The notes: generated by a model not told the origin, from the letters alone. DNA of 64,000 bases from UBA2040 sp002384725 (GCA_963926475.1 CAWUXE010000016.1:124001-188000); one strand, 5' to 3'. Counted from the stretch's first letter, positions 34,964-44,761 are shown. Numbers and translations: made by a program.

Positions 34964-37789
34964 ATGAAATTGTCCTTAACCTTAATTTTTTTCTCCCTTT
35001 TCTTTCAATCTTTTGCTCAAAAGAAACAACTAGACCATACTGTTTACGACGATTGGAAAAGTTTGAGTTCTTCAACTCTTTCGAAAGATGGGAATTTTGT
35101 GAGTTACGAAATCAATCCACATCGCGGGGATGGTTACTTGTATTTGTACAAATACGAAGCAGCTGTTTTGGATTCTTTCTTTCGAGGTGATGGAGGGCGC
35201 TTTTCAGAGAACAATGACTTTTTCTATTTTAAAAAGAAAGCCGAATTCGATACGCTACGCAAATTAGAATTGGACAAGGTCGACAAAAAGAAATGGCCGA
35301 AAGATTCACTATTTGTTGTACGACTTGCGGATATGGATGTAAAGTCTTTTCCAATTCTGAAAGAAAGCAAAGCACAACCGAACGGGAATTGGCTGGCCTA
35401 TTCTATAGATAGCACCTATACGGAAGCTAAAAAAGAGGAAAAGAAAGACCGTTTTTTCAAACGCTTTTTCAGCAAGCTTGAGAAGAAGAAAGAAAAAAAG
35501 GAGCCTAAAATTTCGTCCGATGGACAAGTATTGTTTCTATTTCAACCATCCACTGAACAACGTCAACAATTTAATGATGTCACAAGTTTTCAGTTTTCAG
35601 ACAATGGAGATTATCTTCTTTATGTGGAACACAAAAAAATCGACAAAGAGAACAAATATAGTCTGTGCGGGTATACCATGAGCAATGGAAATCGTTTCGT
35701 AATCGATACGGCCAAAACGAGTTTGAGCAATATTTCTGTAAGTAAAAACGATAAGTTTTTGGCGTATTTGGCTTCAACGGATACGGCAAAAGTGAAGAAC
35801 AGCACCTTTAAATTGTTTGATTTAAAAGGTCAGAAAAAATTCATTTCCCTAGATAGCACGAGTTCGTTTATTGCCGATGGTAAAACGGTAAGCGAAAATC
35901 AATCCTTTGTTTTTACAGAAAATGAGAAGTACATGTTTTTGGGGATAGCCGATGCTGTCAAAGAGGAACCAAAAGACACTTTGCTTGGATCCGAAAAAGC
36001 AAAATTGGATGTTTGGCACTATGCCGATAAAAGGAATCAGCCCATGCAATTGGTAGAACTTGGCCGTGATAGAAAAGCAAGTGAATTACACGTTCTTCAC
36101 CTAGACAATTTTGAACTTATCCGCATTGAAGATGAGAATGTGAAAGCAAGAGCAAGTAAAAACATTTCGGGCGAATATATTTTTGCAACTGATGACACAC
36201 CCTATGAACTCGAATACAATTGGAATTTTCCTTTTGCCTCTAATCATTATCGAATTTCTTTGGTTGATGGTAGCCGAAAACTATTGAAAGAAAGCGTGGT
36301 TATGAGTGGCGAAATTTCTCCATCGGGAAAGTATTATACCTATTTCAATGATAAACAAGAGCAGCATTATGTAGTCGATATAGATGCGAATACTGGAACT
36401 TGTCTTACGTGCGGAGCGAAAGATGTGAATTGGCAAGCGGATGGCAATGGGGCGCCACATGTAGATTATCCTTTGGGAATAATTGGTTGGGACAGAGACG
36501 AAGAAAAGATGTTCGTTCAATCGGAATTTGATGTTTGGCAATTTGATTTAAAGACTAAAGCGCTGTCATCTATTACAAATAAAGAAGGTAAGGAGAACAA
36601 GATTGAATTCAGAACCCGAAAATGGGATTTTGACAGTGTATACATCAATCCAGAAACAATCTATTTGCAGGGAACAGATATGATTTCCAAAGATGAAATG
36701 ATTTATGAATGGATAGAGCACGATGATCACAATAACATAGTGAAATTGTATCAAACTCCGCATGCAATTAATCAGGTGCAAAAAAGCGAAGAAGGCAAAC
36801 AAATACTCATTCGTAAATCGAACGTAACGGATTATGCTGACGCTTTTATAGTGGACGAAAATTTCGAAAACGAACGCAGAATTAGCAACACCAATCCGCA
36901 ACAATCGGAGTACAACTGGGCGACTGTAGAGTTGATGGATTATAAAAGCTACGATGGACAGAATTTGCGTGCTTTATTGTACAAATCAGAAAATTTTGAT
37001 TCCACGAAAGAATATCCAATGTTGGTTTATTTCTATGAATTATATACGGATAGAATGCATAGTCATTACGTACCAAAACCAACAGCATCTATCATTTTTC
37101 CTACGGAATACGCATCAGCTGGGTATGTTGTTTTGATTCCGGACATTCGATACAAACCAGGGCACCCAGCACTATCAGCTTATGATTGTATTATGGCTTC
37201 TACGGATGCTGCCTTGAAAAAATACCCAAATATTGATGAGAAAAGAATGGGTCTGCAAGGTCAAAGTTGGGGGGGATATCAAACCGCACAATTGGTGACC
37301 ATGACGACCAGATACAGAGCAGCAATGGCAGGAGCACCTGTTTCAAATATGTTTAGTGCCTACGGAGGAATACGCTGGGGTAGTGGAATGAATCGACAGT
37401 TTCAATACGAAAGAACACAAAGTAGAATTGGCAAAACGATTTGGGAAGCACCAGCTTTGTACGTCGAAAATTCGCCTTTATTTGGACTTCCGAATGTTCA
37501 AACTCCTCTTTTAATTATGCACAACGATGGCGATGGCGCCGTTCCGTGGTACCAAGGAATTGAGTTGTTTATGGGCATGAAACGTTTGGGAAAACCCGTT
37601 TGGATGTTGAATTACAACGACGACGACCACAATTTGATGAAGGATGCGAACCGTATCGATTTGAGCATCCGTATGCGACAGTTCTTCGATTATTATCTGT
37701 TGGATGCCAAAGCGCCGAAATGGTTAATCGAAGGTGTTCCAGCGATTGATAAAGGGAAAGATTACGGGTTGGATTTGATGGAGGAGTAA
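34964..37789 (+). CDS. Secreted S9 family serine peptidase (prolyl oligopeptidase type)
   Basis: A 941-residue exported peptidase with a signal peptide (about 1-18, ending in SFAQ), a long beta-propeller-like N-terminal region and a C-terminal alpha/beta-hydrolase domain. The catalytic triad is readable: Ser768 in GQSWGGY, Asp857 in HNDGDGAVP and His889 in NDDDHNL. S9 enzymes cut oligopeptides, often after proline or as dipeptidyl peptidases. Residues about 155-183 form a strongly basic insertion rich in KK/EK repeats, interrupting the propeller, which is unusual. There is no T9SS tail, so it is probably periplasmic. Its 165-bp upstream gap shows no clear promoter. Confidence 0.92.
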   Translation: MKLSLTLIFFSLFFQSFAQKKQLDHTVYDDWKSLSSSTLSKDGNFVSYEINPHRGDGYLYLYKYEAAVLDSFFRGDGGRFSENNDFFYFKKKAEFDTLRKLELDKVDKKKWPKDSLFVVRLADMDVKSFPILKESKAQPNGNWLAYSIDSTYTEAKKEEKKDRFFKRFFSKLEKKKEKKEPKISSDGQVLFLFQPSTEQRQQFNDVTSFQFSDNGDYLLYVEHKKIDKENKYSLCGYTMSNGNRFVIDTAKTSLSNISVSKNDKFLAYLASTDTAKVKNSTFKLFDLKGQKKFISLDSTSSFIADGKTVSENQSFVFTENEKYMFLGIADAVKEEPKDTLLGSEKAKLDVWHYADKRNQPMQLVELGRDRKASELHVLHLDNFELIRIEDENVKARASKNISGEYIFATDDTPYELEYNWNFPFASNHYRISLVDGSRKLLKESVVMSGEISPSGKYYTYFNDKQEQHYVVDIDANTGTCLTCGAKDVNWQADGNGAPHVDYPLGIIGWDRDEEKMFVQSEFDVWQFDLKTKALSSITNKEGKENKIEFRTRKWDFDSVYINPETIYLQGTDMISKDEMIYEWIEHDDHNNIVKLYQTPHAINQVQKSEEGKQILIRKSNVTDYADAFIVDENFENERRISNTNPQQSEYNWATVELMDYKSYDGQNLRALLYKSENFDSTKEYPMLVYFYELYTDRMHSHYVPKPTASIIFPTEYASAGYVVLIPDIRYKPGHPALSAYDCIMASTDAALKKYPNIDEKRMGLQGQSWGGYQTAQLVTMTTRYRAAMAGAPVSNMFSAYGGIRWGSGMNRQFQYERTQSRIGKTIWEAPALYVENSPLFGLPNVQTPLLIMHNDGDGAVPWYQGIELFMGMKRLGKPVWMLNYNDDDHNLMKDANRIDLSIRMRQFFDYYLLDAKAPKWLIEGVPAIDKGKDYGLDLMEE

Positions 37790-37800
37790 CAAGCACACTT

Positions 37801-37890
37801 TTTTCACGCAAAGGCCGCTAAGTTAAGGCGCAAAGAATCTCAAAGAACAATGTAAACTCTGTGCATTTAGTCTATAGATTAGTAAGGGCT
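37801..37890. repeat. Degenerate GCAAAG-type intergenic repeat
   Basis: The stretch CACGCAAAGGCCGCTAAG, followed by GGCGCAAAGAATCTCAAAG and AACTCTGTGCATTT, resembles the low-complexity cgcaaag intergenic repeats seen in many Bacteroidota genomes. It lies downstream of the S9 peptidase. The rest of the gap to xseB (37890-38052) shows nothing recognisable. Confidence 0.45.
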
Positions 37891-38052
37891 GTTTTGTGCG
37901 AACTAAAAACCGAAAAAATTGGTTTCATGGAGGGTGAGAAAAGGTGTTTTTTTCTTTTAAATTTCATCCGACTGATGAAAAATTCATCTAATGATTATTT
38001 AACCCAAACATGTAAAAAATAAATCGATGATGCAGCGTTAGAAGTAATCAAT

Positions 38053-38250
38053 TTACTCCAAACCTTTCAAAATTTTACTCACATCTTCTTCCGTCGAACT
38101 CAATTTCGTTTTACAAACTTTGATCAACTCCGAAGCGCGTTTCACTTTAACCGAAAGTTCGTCCACACCAATTTCCCCTTCCTCCATATCGCGGACGATT
38201 TGTTGTAATTCTTCAAATGCTTTATCGTATGATAATTCTTCTTTACTCAT
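38053..38250 (-). CDS. xseB: Exodeoxyribonuclease VII small subunit
   Basis: XseB is the small helical subunit of exonuclease VII, which trims single-stranded DNA ends. The 65-residue protein is the usual size and has the family pattern DKAFEELQQIVRDMEEGEIG followed by ELSVKVKRASELIKVCK. It lies 101 bp downstream of xseA on the same strand, a standard partner. The gap between them is AT-rich with short CTC/ACTC runs and no visible gene. Confidence 0.95.
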   Translation of the reverse strand: MSKEELSYDKAFEELQQIVRDMEEGEIGVDELSVKVKRASELIKVCKTKLSSTEEDVSKILKGLE

Positions 38251-38351
38251 GTTTAACTATATTAAGAATTAAGAATTTAACGAATTCATAACTCATCACT
38301 CTACCACTCCTCACTTTCCACTCAAAAACCTCTTCACTCAAAACCTCATCC

Positions 38352-39716
38352 CTAAATAACAGTCGATTCTATTTCTGAATCATGGATGAAAGTACTGATT
38401 TTGTCTCCCTTTTTCACCTTGTTGTTCTTTGAAATCACCTTCCCGTTTGATCGCGTGATCGAATAACCACGTTTCAACACCATTTGGGGACTAAGTAATT
38501 CAACGCTGTGCGCCAATAAAGCAATTTTTTCTTCGAAACGCATCAAAGTTCTTTCCGTCGTTGGTTTGAGCTTTTCCATCGAATGCGTTAAAATTTGATG
38601 ATTATTCTGAATTAGAAAATGAGCGTCGCGCACCAATCTTTCACTTGCCAGTTTGATTTCCAGCGACCGTTCAACTTTATAATGACGATAAGCTTTCATC
38701 AAATCTTCTTCCGTTTCTTTCAATACTTTTTCATGTCCCGTAAAGGCACTTTTCACTATTGTTAAAAACAGTTTTTGCGCATGCTCTAACTTCTCGTTGG
38801 TTTCCTCCAGGAGTTTTTTGGATAAGCGAACAATTGTTTTCTGCGCATCTTCCACAGGAACGGCAAATTCATGAAAACTGCGAATAAACATTTCGGCCAA
38901 TTCTGTCGGTGTTATCCCATTCGTATAAGCAATCATTTCGGCAACCATGAGATTCGTGCTGTGACCAATTCCCGTTAATACTGGCAATGGGAAGTTGGCG
39001 ATGGCTGCACACAATTCGTAATCATTGTAACACGTCAACCCCACTTCGCTTCCGCCACCACGGACAATTACTACCGCATCAAAATACGCTTTTACTTTAT
39101 CAATTCTTTTCAATTCTTTGCGTATCGAAGCCGAAGCGATATCTCCTTGCAAAGCGGCAGGAAATAGATGCGTATAAAAGCTATAACCGTATTCGTTCAT
39201 TTGCAAAACCTGCATAAAATCCGATAGCCCTTTGCTCGTATCGGCAGATATAACCGCAATTCGTTTGGGCAGGAGTGGAAATTTTAATTGTTGATTTCGG
39301 TTGAGCAGATTTTCTTTCACCAAACGTTTCAACGTTTCCTCCTTTTCTCGTTGCAATTCACCGAGTGAATAATTCGGGTCAATGTCCAGAATATGTAAAC
39401 TCAATCCGTAAATTTCGCTAAAAGTAATTTTCATTAAAAACAACATTGTCGAACCTTCTTTAACCGGTTCTTTGGCAATTTTCAGAAACGATGTGTTTAC
39501 CCTATCCATTACCGTTTTCCATATCGTTCCCGATATTTGTGCCACGATTTTTCCGTTGTTCTTTTCCACCAATTCGGGGAAACAGTGTCCGCTTGGAAAT
39601 CGATTGAGCTTGTGCATCTCCGCCTTTACCCAATAAGTTTGCGAATAGCGGTCGTCTATCGTTTTTTTAATGGAAGCGACTACTTTTTGAAGTGTGAAAA
39701 CCTGTTTATCGGACAT
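38352..39716 (-). CDS. xseA: Exodeoxyribonuclease VII large subunit
   Basis: XseA is the catalytic subunit of exonuclease VII. The 454-residue protein has the N-terminal OB fold (about 1-100), the conserved core with RIAVISADTSKGLSDFMQVL and VVIVRGGGSEVGLTCYND (RGGGS is the family hallmark), the GIGH motif in VLTGIGHSTN, and a long coiled-coil region (about 275-400). The catalytic domain ends with the PQMVLKRGYSITR strand. It precedes xseB by 101 bp and both run leftward. A one-mismatch -7 element (TATCTTTA, 39723-39730) lies 6 nt before its ATG. Confidence 0.95.
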   Translation of the reverse strand: MSDKQVFTLQKVVASIKKTIDDRYSQTYWVKAEMHKLNRFPSGHCFPELVEKNNGKIVAQISGTIWKTVMDRVNTSFLKIAKEPVKEGSTMLFLMKITFSEIYGLSLHILDIDPNYSLGELQREKEETLKRLVKENLLNRNQQLKFPLLPKRIAVISADTSKGLSDFMQVLQMNEYGYSFYTHLFPAALQGDIASASIRKELKRIDKVKAYFDAVVIVRGGGSEVGLTCYNDYELCAAIANFPLPVLTGIGHSTNLMVAEMIAYTNGITPTELAEMFIRSFHEFAVPVEDAQKTIVRLSKKLLEETNEKLEHAQKLFLTIVKSAFTGHEKVLKETEEDLMKAYRHYKVERSLEIKLASERLVRDAHFLIQNNHQILTHSMEKLKPTTERTLMRFEEKIALLAHSVELLSPQMVLKRGYSITRSNGKVISKNNKVKKGDKISTFIHDSEIESTVI

Positions 39717-39773
39717 CTAGTTTAAAGATAATCAAAATGCTCTTACAATTAGAACAAACCTTTTGTAACAGGG

Positions 39774-40240
39774 TCAATATTGTTCATGCCAACTAAAATT
39801 ATTTTGAACAATATTCTTGTTTTCATTTGTCAAATAAGTCAAATATGCGTTTTCTACAGGCGAAAACTTTTCCACTTTCAACCAAATTAGGCTCTATGAG
39901 GTTTTAATGGGAAAGTCTTTTAGGGGCATGAGACTCAATTCATTGTTTGACAATTCATTTCGAATGCCTATTAATGGTAAAATGGAATATCCTAGATCAG
40001 CTAGTATTGCTTGTTTAACAGCTTCGTTTGAGGTTAACCCCATTTTTTATCGACATTGATATTGTTCTTTTTAATGAATTCTTCTATGGTTTGCCTCGTC
40101 CTGGAACCTTTTTCTCTATAGATTAAGGGCAATCGTTCACTTTTTTCCTTCGAGCTTTGGTGACTTTTGGTCTTTGGATCAACTTTACCGATGAGATACA
40201 ACTTGTTTTGCAGAAAATCCAATTGTTCGACGTAGATAAA
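39774..40240 (-). pseudogene. Remnant of a LysR-type regulator (C-terminal half only)
   Basis: The minus strand codes for the effector-domain end of a LysR-type transcription factor: NKLYLIGKVDPKTKSHQ, PLIYREKGSRTRQTIEEFI, then a frame change after about KKWG at 40033-40045, where one more A in an A6 run would restore the frame. The frame continues as GLTSNEAVKQAILADLGYSI and LPLIGIRNELS to KDFPIKTS, a TAG stop (tryptophan is expected here), then SLIWLKVEKFSPV. The HTH half and most of the effector domain are missing. It faces another truncated gene at about 40240. Confidence 0.8.
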
Positions 40241-40243
40241 GTT

Positions 40244-40522
40244 ATGTATCCATGCACTGGAAACGCATTGCCGGATATGAGAGTTACGTATAGTTCACCG
40301 CCGTTAACAGGAGTTTATGCTACAACAACCAACTCTAGCGTTCAAAATGATCAAGTAAAAATTGAATTTAGTAATGGAGCAACAACCATCATCAATAGTG
40401 GTTCAACTGAATATGTAAATCGATTGAGTACGACTCAATTCAAGGCTGAAGTTTGTGATGCCACGGCAAATTTTAATGGTTCGAGCTCCGCATTCAAAAC
40501 ACATTTCGTTAGAAATTATTAA
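40244..40522 (+). pseudogene. C-terminal remnant of a secreted protein
   Basis: The plus-strand frame that ends at 40522 carries a protein-like, beta-rich segment (NALPDMRVTYSSPP, QVKIEFSNGATTI, FKAEVCDATANF) typical of the C-terminal part of an exported Bacteroidota protein, with no signal peptide or start. Its 5' part overlaps antisense to the LysR remnant and is not coding. Its N-terminal boundary is close to where the LysR remnant begins, so both look like 3' stubs left by one deletion. Confidence 0.55.
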
Positions 40523-40595
40523 TAAATCACAGAACGTGTAATTTCTGTTATACTGGATATTGAAGTAATTGCTAAATTTACCAAAAGCAAAAAAA

Positions 40596-41789
40596 ATGGT
40601 TCAAATAAGCGACTATAATTTTGAAGGAAAACGCACTCTAATGCGCGTAGATTTTAATGTTCCATTGGACAAACAAACCATGGAAGTGACGGACGACACG
40701 CGCATTCGTGCGGCAAAAAAAACGATTGATCACATTCTTTCAAAAGGTGGAAGCGTAGTTTTAATGTCGCATTTGGGCCGACCTAAATCGGCTGGCGACA
40801 CAGAATTTTCTTTGAAACACATCGTTGCACATACCGAAAAAGTGTTGGGCGTTCCTGTTAAGTTTGGAGGCGATTGCATTGGTGAAGCTGCTTACGAAAT
40901 GATTGCAAGTTTGGCCAAAGGGGAAGTGATGATGTTGGAAAATTTGCGCTTCTATCCGGAAGAAACGGCGGGGGACAGAGCTTTTGCTGAAAAATTAGCG
41001 AAGTATGGCGATTGTTATGTAAACGACGCTTTTGGAACGGCACACAGAGCACATGCAAGTACAGCGATTGTTGCCGATTTCTTTCCGAGTGATAAAATGT
41101 TTGGCTTCTTGATTGAAGGAGAAATCAAAAGTGTCGATAAAGTATTGAACAGTGCCGAAAAACCATTGACAGCAATTGTGGGCGGGGCGAAAGTTTCGTC
41201 CAAAATCACCATCATTGAAATGCTGATGGACAAGGTAGACAATTTGATCGTTGGCGGCGGTATGGCCTTCACTTTTGTAAAAGCAAAAGGCGGTAAAGTA
41301 GGATCTTCTTTGGTGGAAGATGACTTTCTTGAAACAGCAAAAAGAATAATGGAATTGGCCGAGAAAAACGGCGTGAATTTATACATTCCAGTTGATGCAA
41401 TTATAGCCGACGCTTTTTCAAACGATGCCAACACGAAAGAAGTAAACATCAATGAAATTCCAGACGGTTGGATGGGGCTTGATGCGGGAATTCAATCACG
41501 AAAGGATTGTGAAGCCATTCTGCTCGATTCCAAATTGATTTTATGGAATGGACCGATGGGCGTTTTTGAAATGGAGAAATTCTCAGGTGGAACAATTGCC
41601 GTTGCGAATGCTATTGTTGCAGCTACACAAAAAGGCGCATTTTCTTTGATTGGCGGCGGCGATTCTGTTGCGGCGATTAATCAATTCAATTTAGCAGACA
41701 AAGTTTCCTACGTTTCTACAGGTGGAGGAGCGATGCTGGAATACCTAGAAGGAATTGAGTTGCCAGGAATTGCAGCCATAAAAAATTAA
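40596..41789 (+). CDS. pgk: Phosphoglycerate kinase
   Basis: PGK makes ATP from 1,3-bisphosphoglycerate in glycolysis. From the ATG at 40596 the protein has 397 residues. Landmarks are TLMRVDFNVPLD, VVLMSHLGRPK, the MMLENLRFYPEE segment, TAIVGGAKVSSKI and the nucleotide-loop region LIGGGDSVAAI followed by YVSTGGGAMLEYLEG. The frame also extends to a TTG at 40569, but that lies over a one-mismatch -7 element (TAAATTTA, 40573-40580), so the ATG is preferred. A short hairpin lies directly behind the stop. Confidence 0.97.
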   Translation: MVQISDYNFEGKRTLMRVDFNVPLDKQTMEVTDDTRIRAAKKTIDHILSKGGSVVLMSHLGRPKSAGDTEFSLKHIVAHTEKVLGVPVKFGGDCIGEAAYEMIASLAKGEVMMLENLRFYPEETAGDRAFAEKLAKYGDCYVNDAFGTAHRAHASTAIVADFFPSDKMFGFLIEGEIKSVDKVLNSAEKPLTAIVGGAKVSSKITIIEMLMDKVDNLIVGGGMAFTFVKAKGGKVGSSLVEDDFLETAKRIMELAEKNGVNLYIPVDAIIADAFSNDANTKEVNINEIPDGWMGLDAGIQSRKDCEAILLDSKLILWNGPMGVFEMEKFSGGTIAVANAIVAATQKGAFSLIGGGDSVAAINQFNLADKVSYVSTGGGAMLEYLEGIELPGIAAIKN

Positions 41790-41806
41790 CAACCCGTTTG
41801 TTTTTT
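41788..41806 (+). terminator. Weak terminator after pgk
   Basis: AACAA (41788-41792) can pair with TTGTT (41798-41802) around a 5-nt loop and is followed by four more T. The stem is short and AT-rich, so the call is tentative. Confidence 0.3.
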
Positions 41807-41808
41807 CG

Positions 41809-41816
41809 TAGCTTTG
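41809..41816 (+). promoter_or_regulatory. Promoter -7 element TAGCTTTG for LamG protein gene
   Basis: Exact TAnnTTTG match, 19 nt before the ATG at 41836. Confidence 0.5.
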
Positions 41817-41835
41817 ATTTACTAAAACAAACACT

Positions 41836-43917
41836 ATGAAAAATCTTTACCTCCTGCTGTGCCCATTGCTGTGCCTCCCTTTTAATTCAAATTATTCCTT
41901 TTCGCAAGGTTCAGGGAAAGCCTATGATTTTACGTCAAATTATATAGACATCCCCAATTCAACATCTTTAAATCCAACAACATTAACCTTGGAAGCTTGG
42001 ATTAAAGCAGATGGTTGGGCAGCAAATATTTGGGGAAATGTGATTATTTCAAAAGATGGCTGGGCAACCGGCGATGAAGGATATACCATTCGATGTGGAG
42101 CGAGCGGAAGTTTATCATTTTTAATTGGCGATGGCGTTCCAGGATGGCACGAAGTATCTACGGGACCATTGATGACAGTTGGAAAGTGGTATCACGTAGC
42201 CGGAACATACGATGGTACGACTATGCGTCTATATTTGAACGGAACGGAAGTGGCAACAACAGCGTATACAGGAACAATAAGCACGACATCTTATAATGTA
42301 ACAATAGGAAAAATGTCATATGTGCCAGGTGGCGGACGTTACTTCGATGGGAATATCGATGAGGTAGGAATTTGGAATACAGCAATCCCACAATCTTCTA
42401 TTCGTGAGTACATGTGTAAGAAAATGTCAACTTCACATCCACAGTATGCAAGTTTGGTAGGACATTGGAACATGGATGCAGCTGGAATAGTTGTGGATCA
42501 ATCACCGATTGGAAATGACGGGACTGTTGTTGGTCCGACACACGTCAATTCGGGCGCTCCTATTGGTGATGTAAGTGTTTTCACTTACGCAGCCTCACCA
42601 AATATTACCTTGGCAAACGGCCTCATCGACAGTGTAAATGTAACCAGTACTTCGCCACTTTCTACAGTTCATATTTATCGGGTAAATAGTGCTCCTTTGA
42701 ACAACAATTCAGGCAGCATAGATTCTACAGACCAAGATCATTATTGGGGTGTGTATACATCGGCGCCATCTTCCTATAATTATTCCATGAAGTATTATTA
42801 TCCAGGGAATACTTTTTATAACGGAACCCAAAATTACGGCATTCTCGCAGGAAGAGTAAATGGTGGTGCAACATCTTGGGGAGCAACAACGGCAACGCAC
42901 GATATGCCCAACAACAAATATACCGCTACTTTAAACAATACAAGGGAGTTTCGATTGGGATATGACTGTCCCGGATATTTCGTAAATCCTCAGTCTAGTT
43001 TATCTTTTTGTGAAGGTGATTACGTAACCATTTCTGATGTTGGACCAAGCACTGTACACCAATGGTACAACGCCGCTGGACCGCTTACTGGTGAAACGGG
43101 AAGTACATTTACAACCGGTATGTCTGGGAGTTATTATGTGGTTGTAAATTCAGGAGCTTGCGCCTTGACAAGTCAAACCTTTAACGTATCAGCAAACATT
43201 AATCCCATTGCTATTTTTGGTTCGCTTTCACCTATTTTATGTGAGAACGACATGGGCGAAGCGATAGTGAATGGCATGCCAGCATTTGGAACCTACACGG
43301 GAGCCGGAGTTGCTGGAACAACATTTTCGGCAAGCATAGCTGGTGTTGGAACGCATAGTTTGATTTATACGGTTATCGACACAAATCAATGTACGGATGC
43401 GGATACGATGTCTGTGGTAGTTAATGCTGCACCAGCAGTTCCTTTGATTACCCAAACAGGAACAAATCTATGTGCCGCGCCTGTTATAGGGTTGACGTAT
43501 CAATGGTATCTAAACAATGTTTTGATTTCTGGTGCTACATCTGATTGTCATACTGCTACAACAAACGGCAGTTATTCGGCAGTTGTGACAAATGCCTCCA
43601 ATTGTGATGAGGTTTCAGCGACCTATATTTTAGATGATTTAGCACTCAATGAATCCACATTTGAAAATGGAATCAGTGTTTTGCCGAATCCTACCGACGG
43701 AATAGTAAACATTAATTCGATTGCTCAGAATGTCAATTTTAGCGTGACGGTTTATGATGGTCAAGGAAGAATGGTGAAGGAAATCAAAACGCTACAAACG
43801 CAACATCAAATTGATTTATCGGATTGCGAAAATGGAATTTATTTCGTTCATATTTTCAGTGGCGACAAAAGGAAAGTAAAAACTTCCTATCTAATTTCTT
43901 TTCTTAAATCGTTCTAG
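41836..43917 (+). CDS. LamG-domain secreted protein with T9SS sorting domain
   Basis: A 693-residue surface or secreted protein. A signal peptide (about 1-24) is followed by a LamG/concanavalin-like carbohydrate-binding domain at about 25-215 (SLNPTTLTLEAWIKADGW, GTYDGTTMRLYLNG, FDGNIDEVGIWNT), then beta-rich Ig/PKD-like segments (about 385-600) with repeated Cys and a QWYN/QWYLN pattern, and a type A T9SS sorting domain starting near SVLPNPTDGIVNI. A role in binding polysaccharide or in adhesion is likely but not proven. No catalytic motif is visible. Confidence 0.87.
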   Translation: MKNLYLLLCPLLCLPFNSNYSFSQGSGKAYDFTSNYIDIPNSTSLNPTTLTLEAWIKADGWAANIWGNVIISKDGWATGDEGYTIRCGASGSLSFLIGDGVPGWHEVSTGPLMTVGKWYHVAGTYDGTTMRLYLNGTEVATTAYTGTISTTSYNVTIGKMSYVPGGGRYFDGNIDEVGIWNTAIPQSSIREYMCKKMSTSHPQYASLVGHWNMDAAGIVVDQSPIGNDGTVVGPTHVNSGAPIGDVSVFTYAASPNITLANGLIDSVNVTSTSPLSTVHIYRVNSAPLNNNSGSIDSTDQDHYWGVYTSAPSSYNYSMKYYYPGNTFYNGTQNYGILAGRVNGGATSWGATTATHDMPNNKYTATLNNTREFRLGYDCPGYFVNPQSSLSFCEGDYVTISDVGPSTVHQWYNAAGPLTGETGSTFTTGMSGSYYVVVNSGACALTSQTFNVSANINPIAIFGSLSPILCENDMGEAIVNGMPAFGTYTGAGVAGTTFSASIAGVGTHSLIYTVIDTNQCTDADTMSVVVNAAPAVPLITQTGTNLCAAPVIGLTYQWYLNNVLISGATSDCHTATTNGSYSAVVTNASNCDEVSATYILDDLALNESTFENGISVLPNPTDGIVNINSIAQNVNFSVTVYDGQGRMVKEIKTLQTQHQIDLSDCENGIYFVHIFSGDKRKVKTSYLISFLKSF

Positions 43918-44124
43918 CGCTTCATTAGTTATTCTTAAAGAGCTCATTTAATTTATTGTTTTTGATTAGTAGTTCTTGGTCTAATTCCTATTTGTTTTGG
44001 GCAATTCGAAATATGAAAATCAAATTTGCTATGTCTTTTTAACAGTAATAAAATTAACTCAATACAACTTAATTTTGACTATCAACGGTAAACATTAGTT
44101 TGAATACTAACAATGTCAAGGATC

Positions 44125-44610
44125 CTATATATGTTGATCAATTAAAATCATATTCCCATCAGGATCTTTTACAACAATACTCCCCGGACCTGAATCACCA
44201 GTTGACACTTCAGCGTCAAGTTCAAGACCTTTTGCTTTGAGGTGTTTTTGGATTTCTCGAACATCTTTAAACTCGGCGATGTTCTTCCCGTTTTCATCCC
44301 AACCTGGATTCCAGGTCATGATATTTCCTTCAAACATACCTTGGAATAATCCAATCAAAGCCTTTTCATTTTTCATAATGACGTAATTCATTTTTACGTC
44401 ACCGCCCATTTGTTCAAAACCCAATTTTTCATAGAAAGCCTTGGAAGCTGCCAAATCTTTTACGGCTAGACTATTCGAAAATGCGCCTATTTTCATGGTC
44501 CCGTTTACTGTATCTCCCATAGTTATTTCTGTTTTTTGAGAGTTATTATTGATCATTCCACAACTTATTATTGCCAAGATCCAAATTGAAATGGTGATGT
44601 AATTTTTCAT
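44125..44610 (-). CDS. VOC-family lipoprotein
   Basis: A 161-residue lipoprotein with a signal ending in IISC (Cys17). The mature part is a glyoxalase/VOC (vicinal oxygen chelate) domain: SNSLAVKDLAASKAFYEKLGF, MNYVIMKNEKALIGLFQ, and the ending SGPGSIVVKDPDGNMILIDQ. Such domains bind metal and act on glyoxals, antibiotics or extradiol compounds, or just bind ligands. VOC proteins are usually cytoplasmic, so a lipoprotein signal is unusual. It has no obvious operon partner; the flanking gaps (43918-44124 and 44611-44787) are AT-rich and empty apart from the promoter before 44788. Confidence 0.85.
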   Translation of the reverse strand: MKNYITISIWILAIISCGMINNNSQKTEITMGDTVNGTMKIGAFSNSLAVKDLAASKAFYEKLGFEQMGGDVKMNYVIMKNEKALIGLFQGMFEGNIMTWNPGWDENGKNIAEFKDVREIQKHLKAKGLELDAEVSTGDSGPGSIVVKDPDGNMILIDQHI

Positions 44611-44761
44611 CTTGTTTTATTTGAATGAACCCCTAATTTACATTTTTTAAACTTTCCTGTAACTTTATGGAGAGTTGCGAGTATTACCGAAACAAGAAAA
44701 AGAAGCAATAGATTCGACCAAGACGATAAATATTTTGTTTTGACAGAAAAAAAAATTGTAG

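Noticed and set aside
40157..40522. An intact 121-residue plus-strand gene
   Set aside because: Its first ~29 residues are antisense to a clear LysR remnant; only the later part is protein-like, so it is treated as a truncated remnant.
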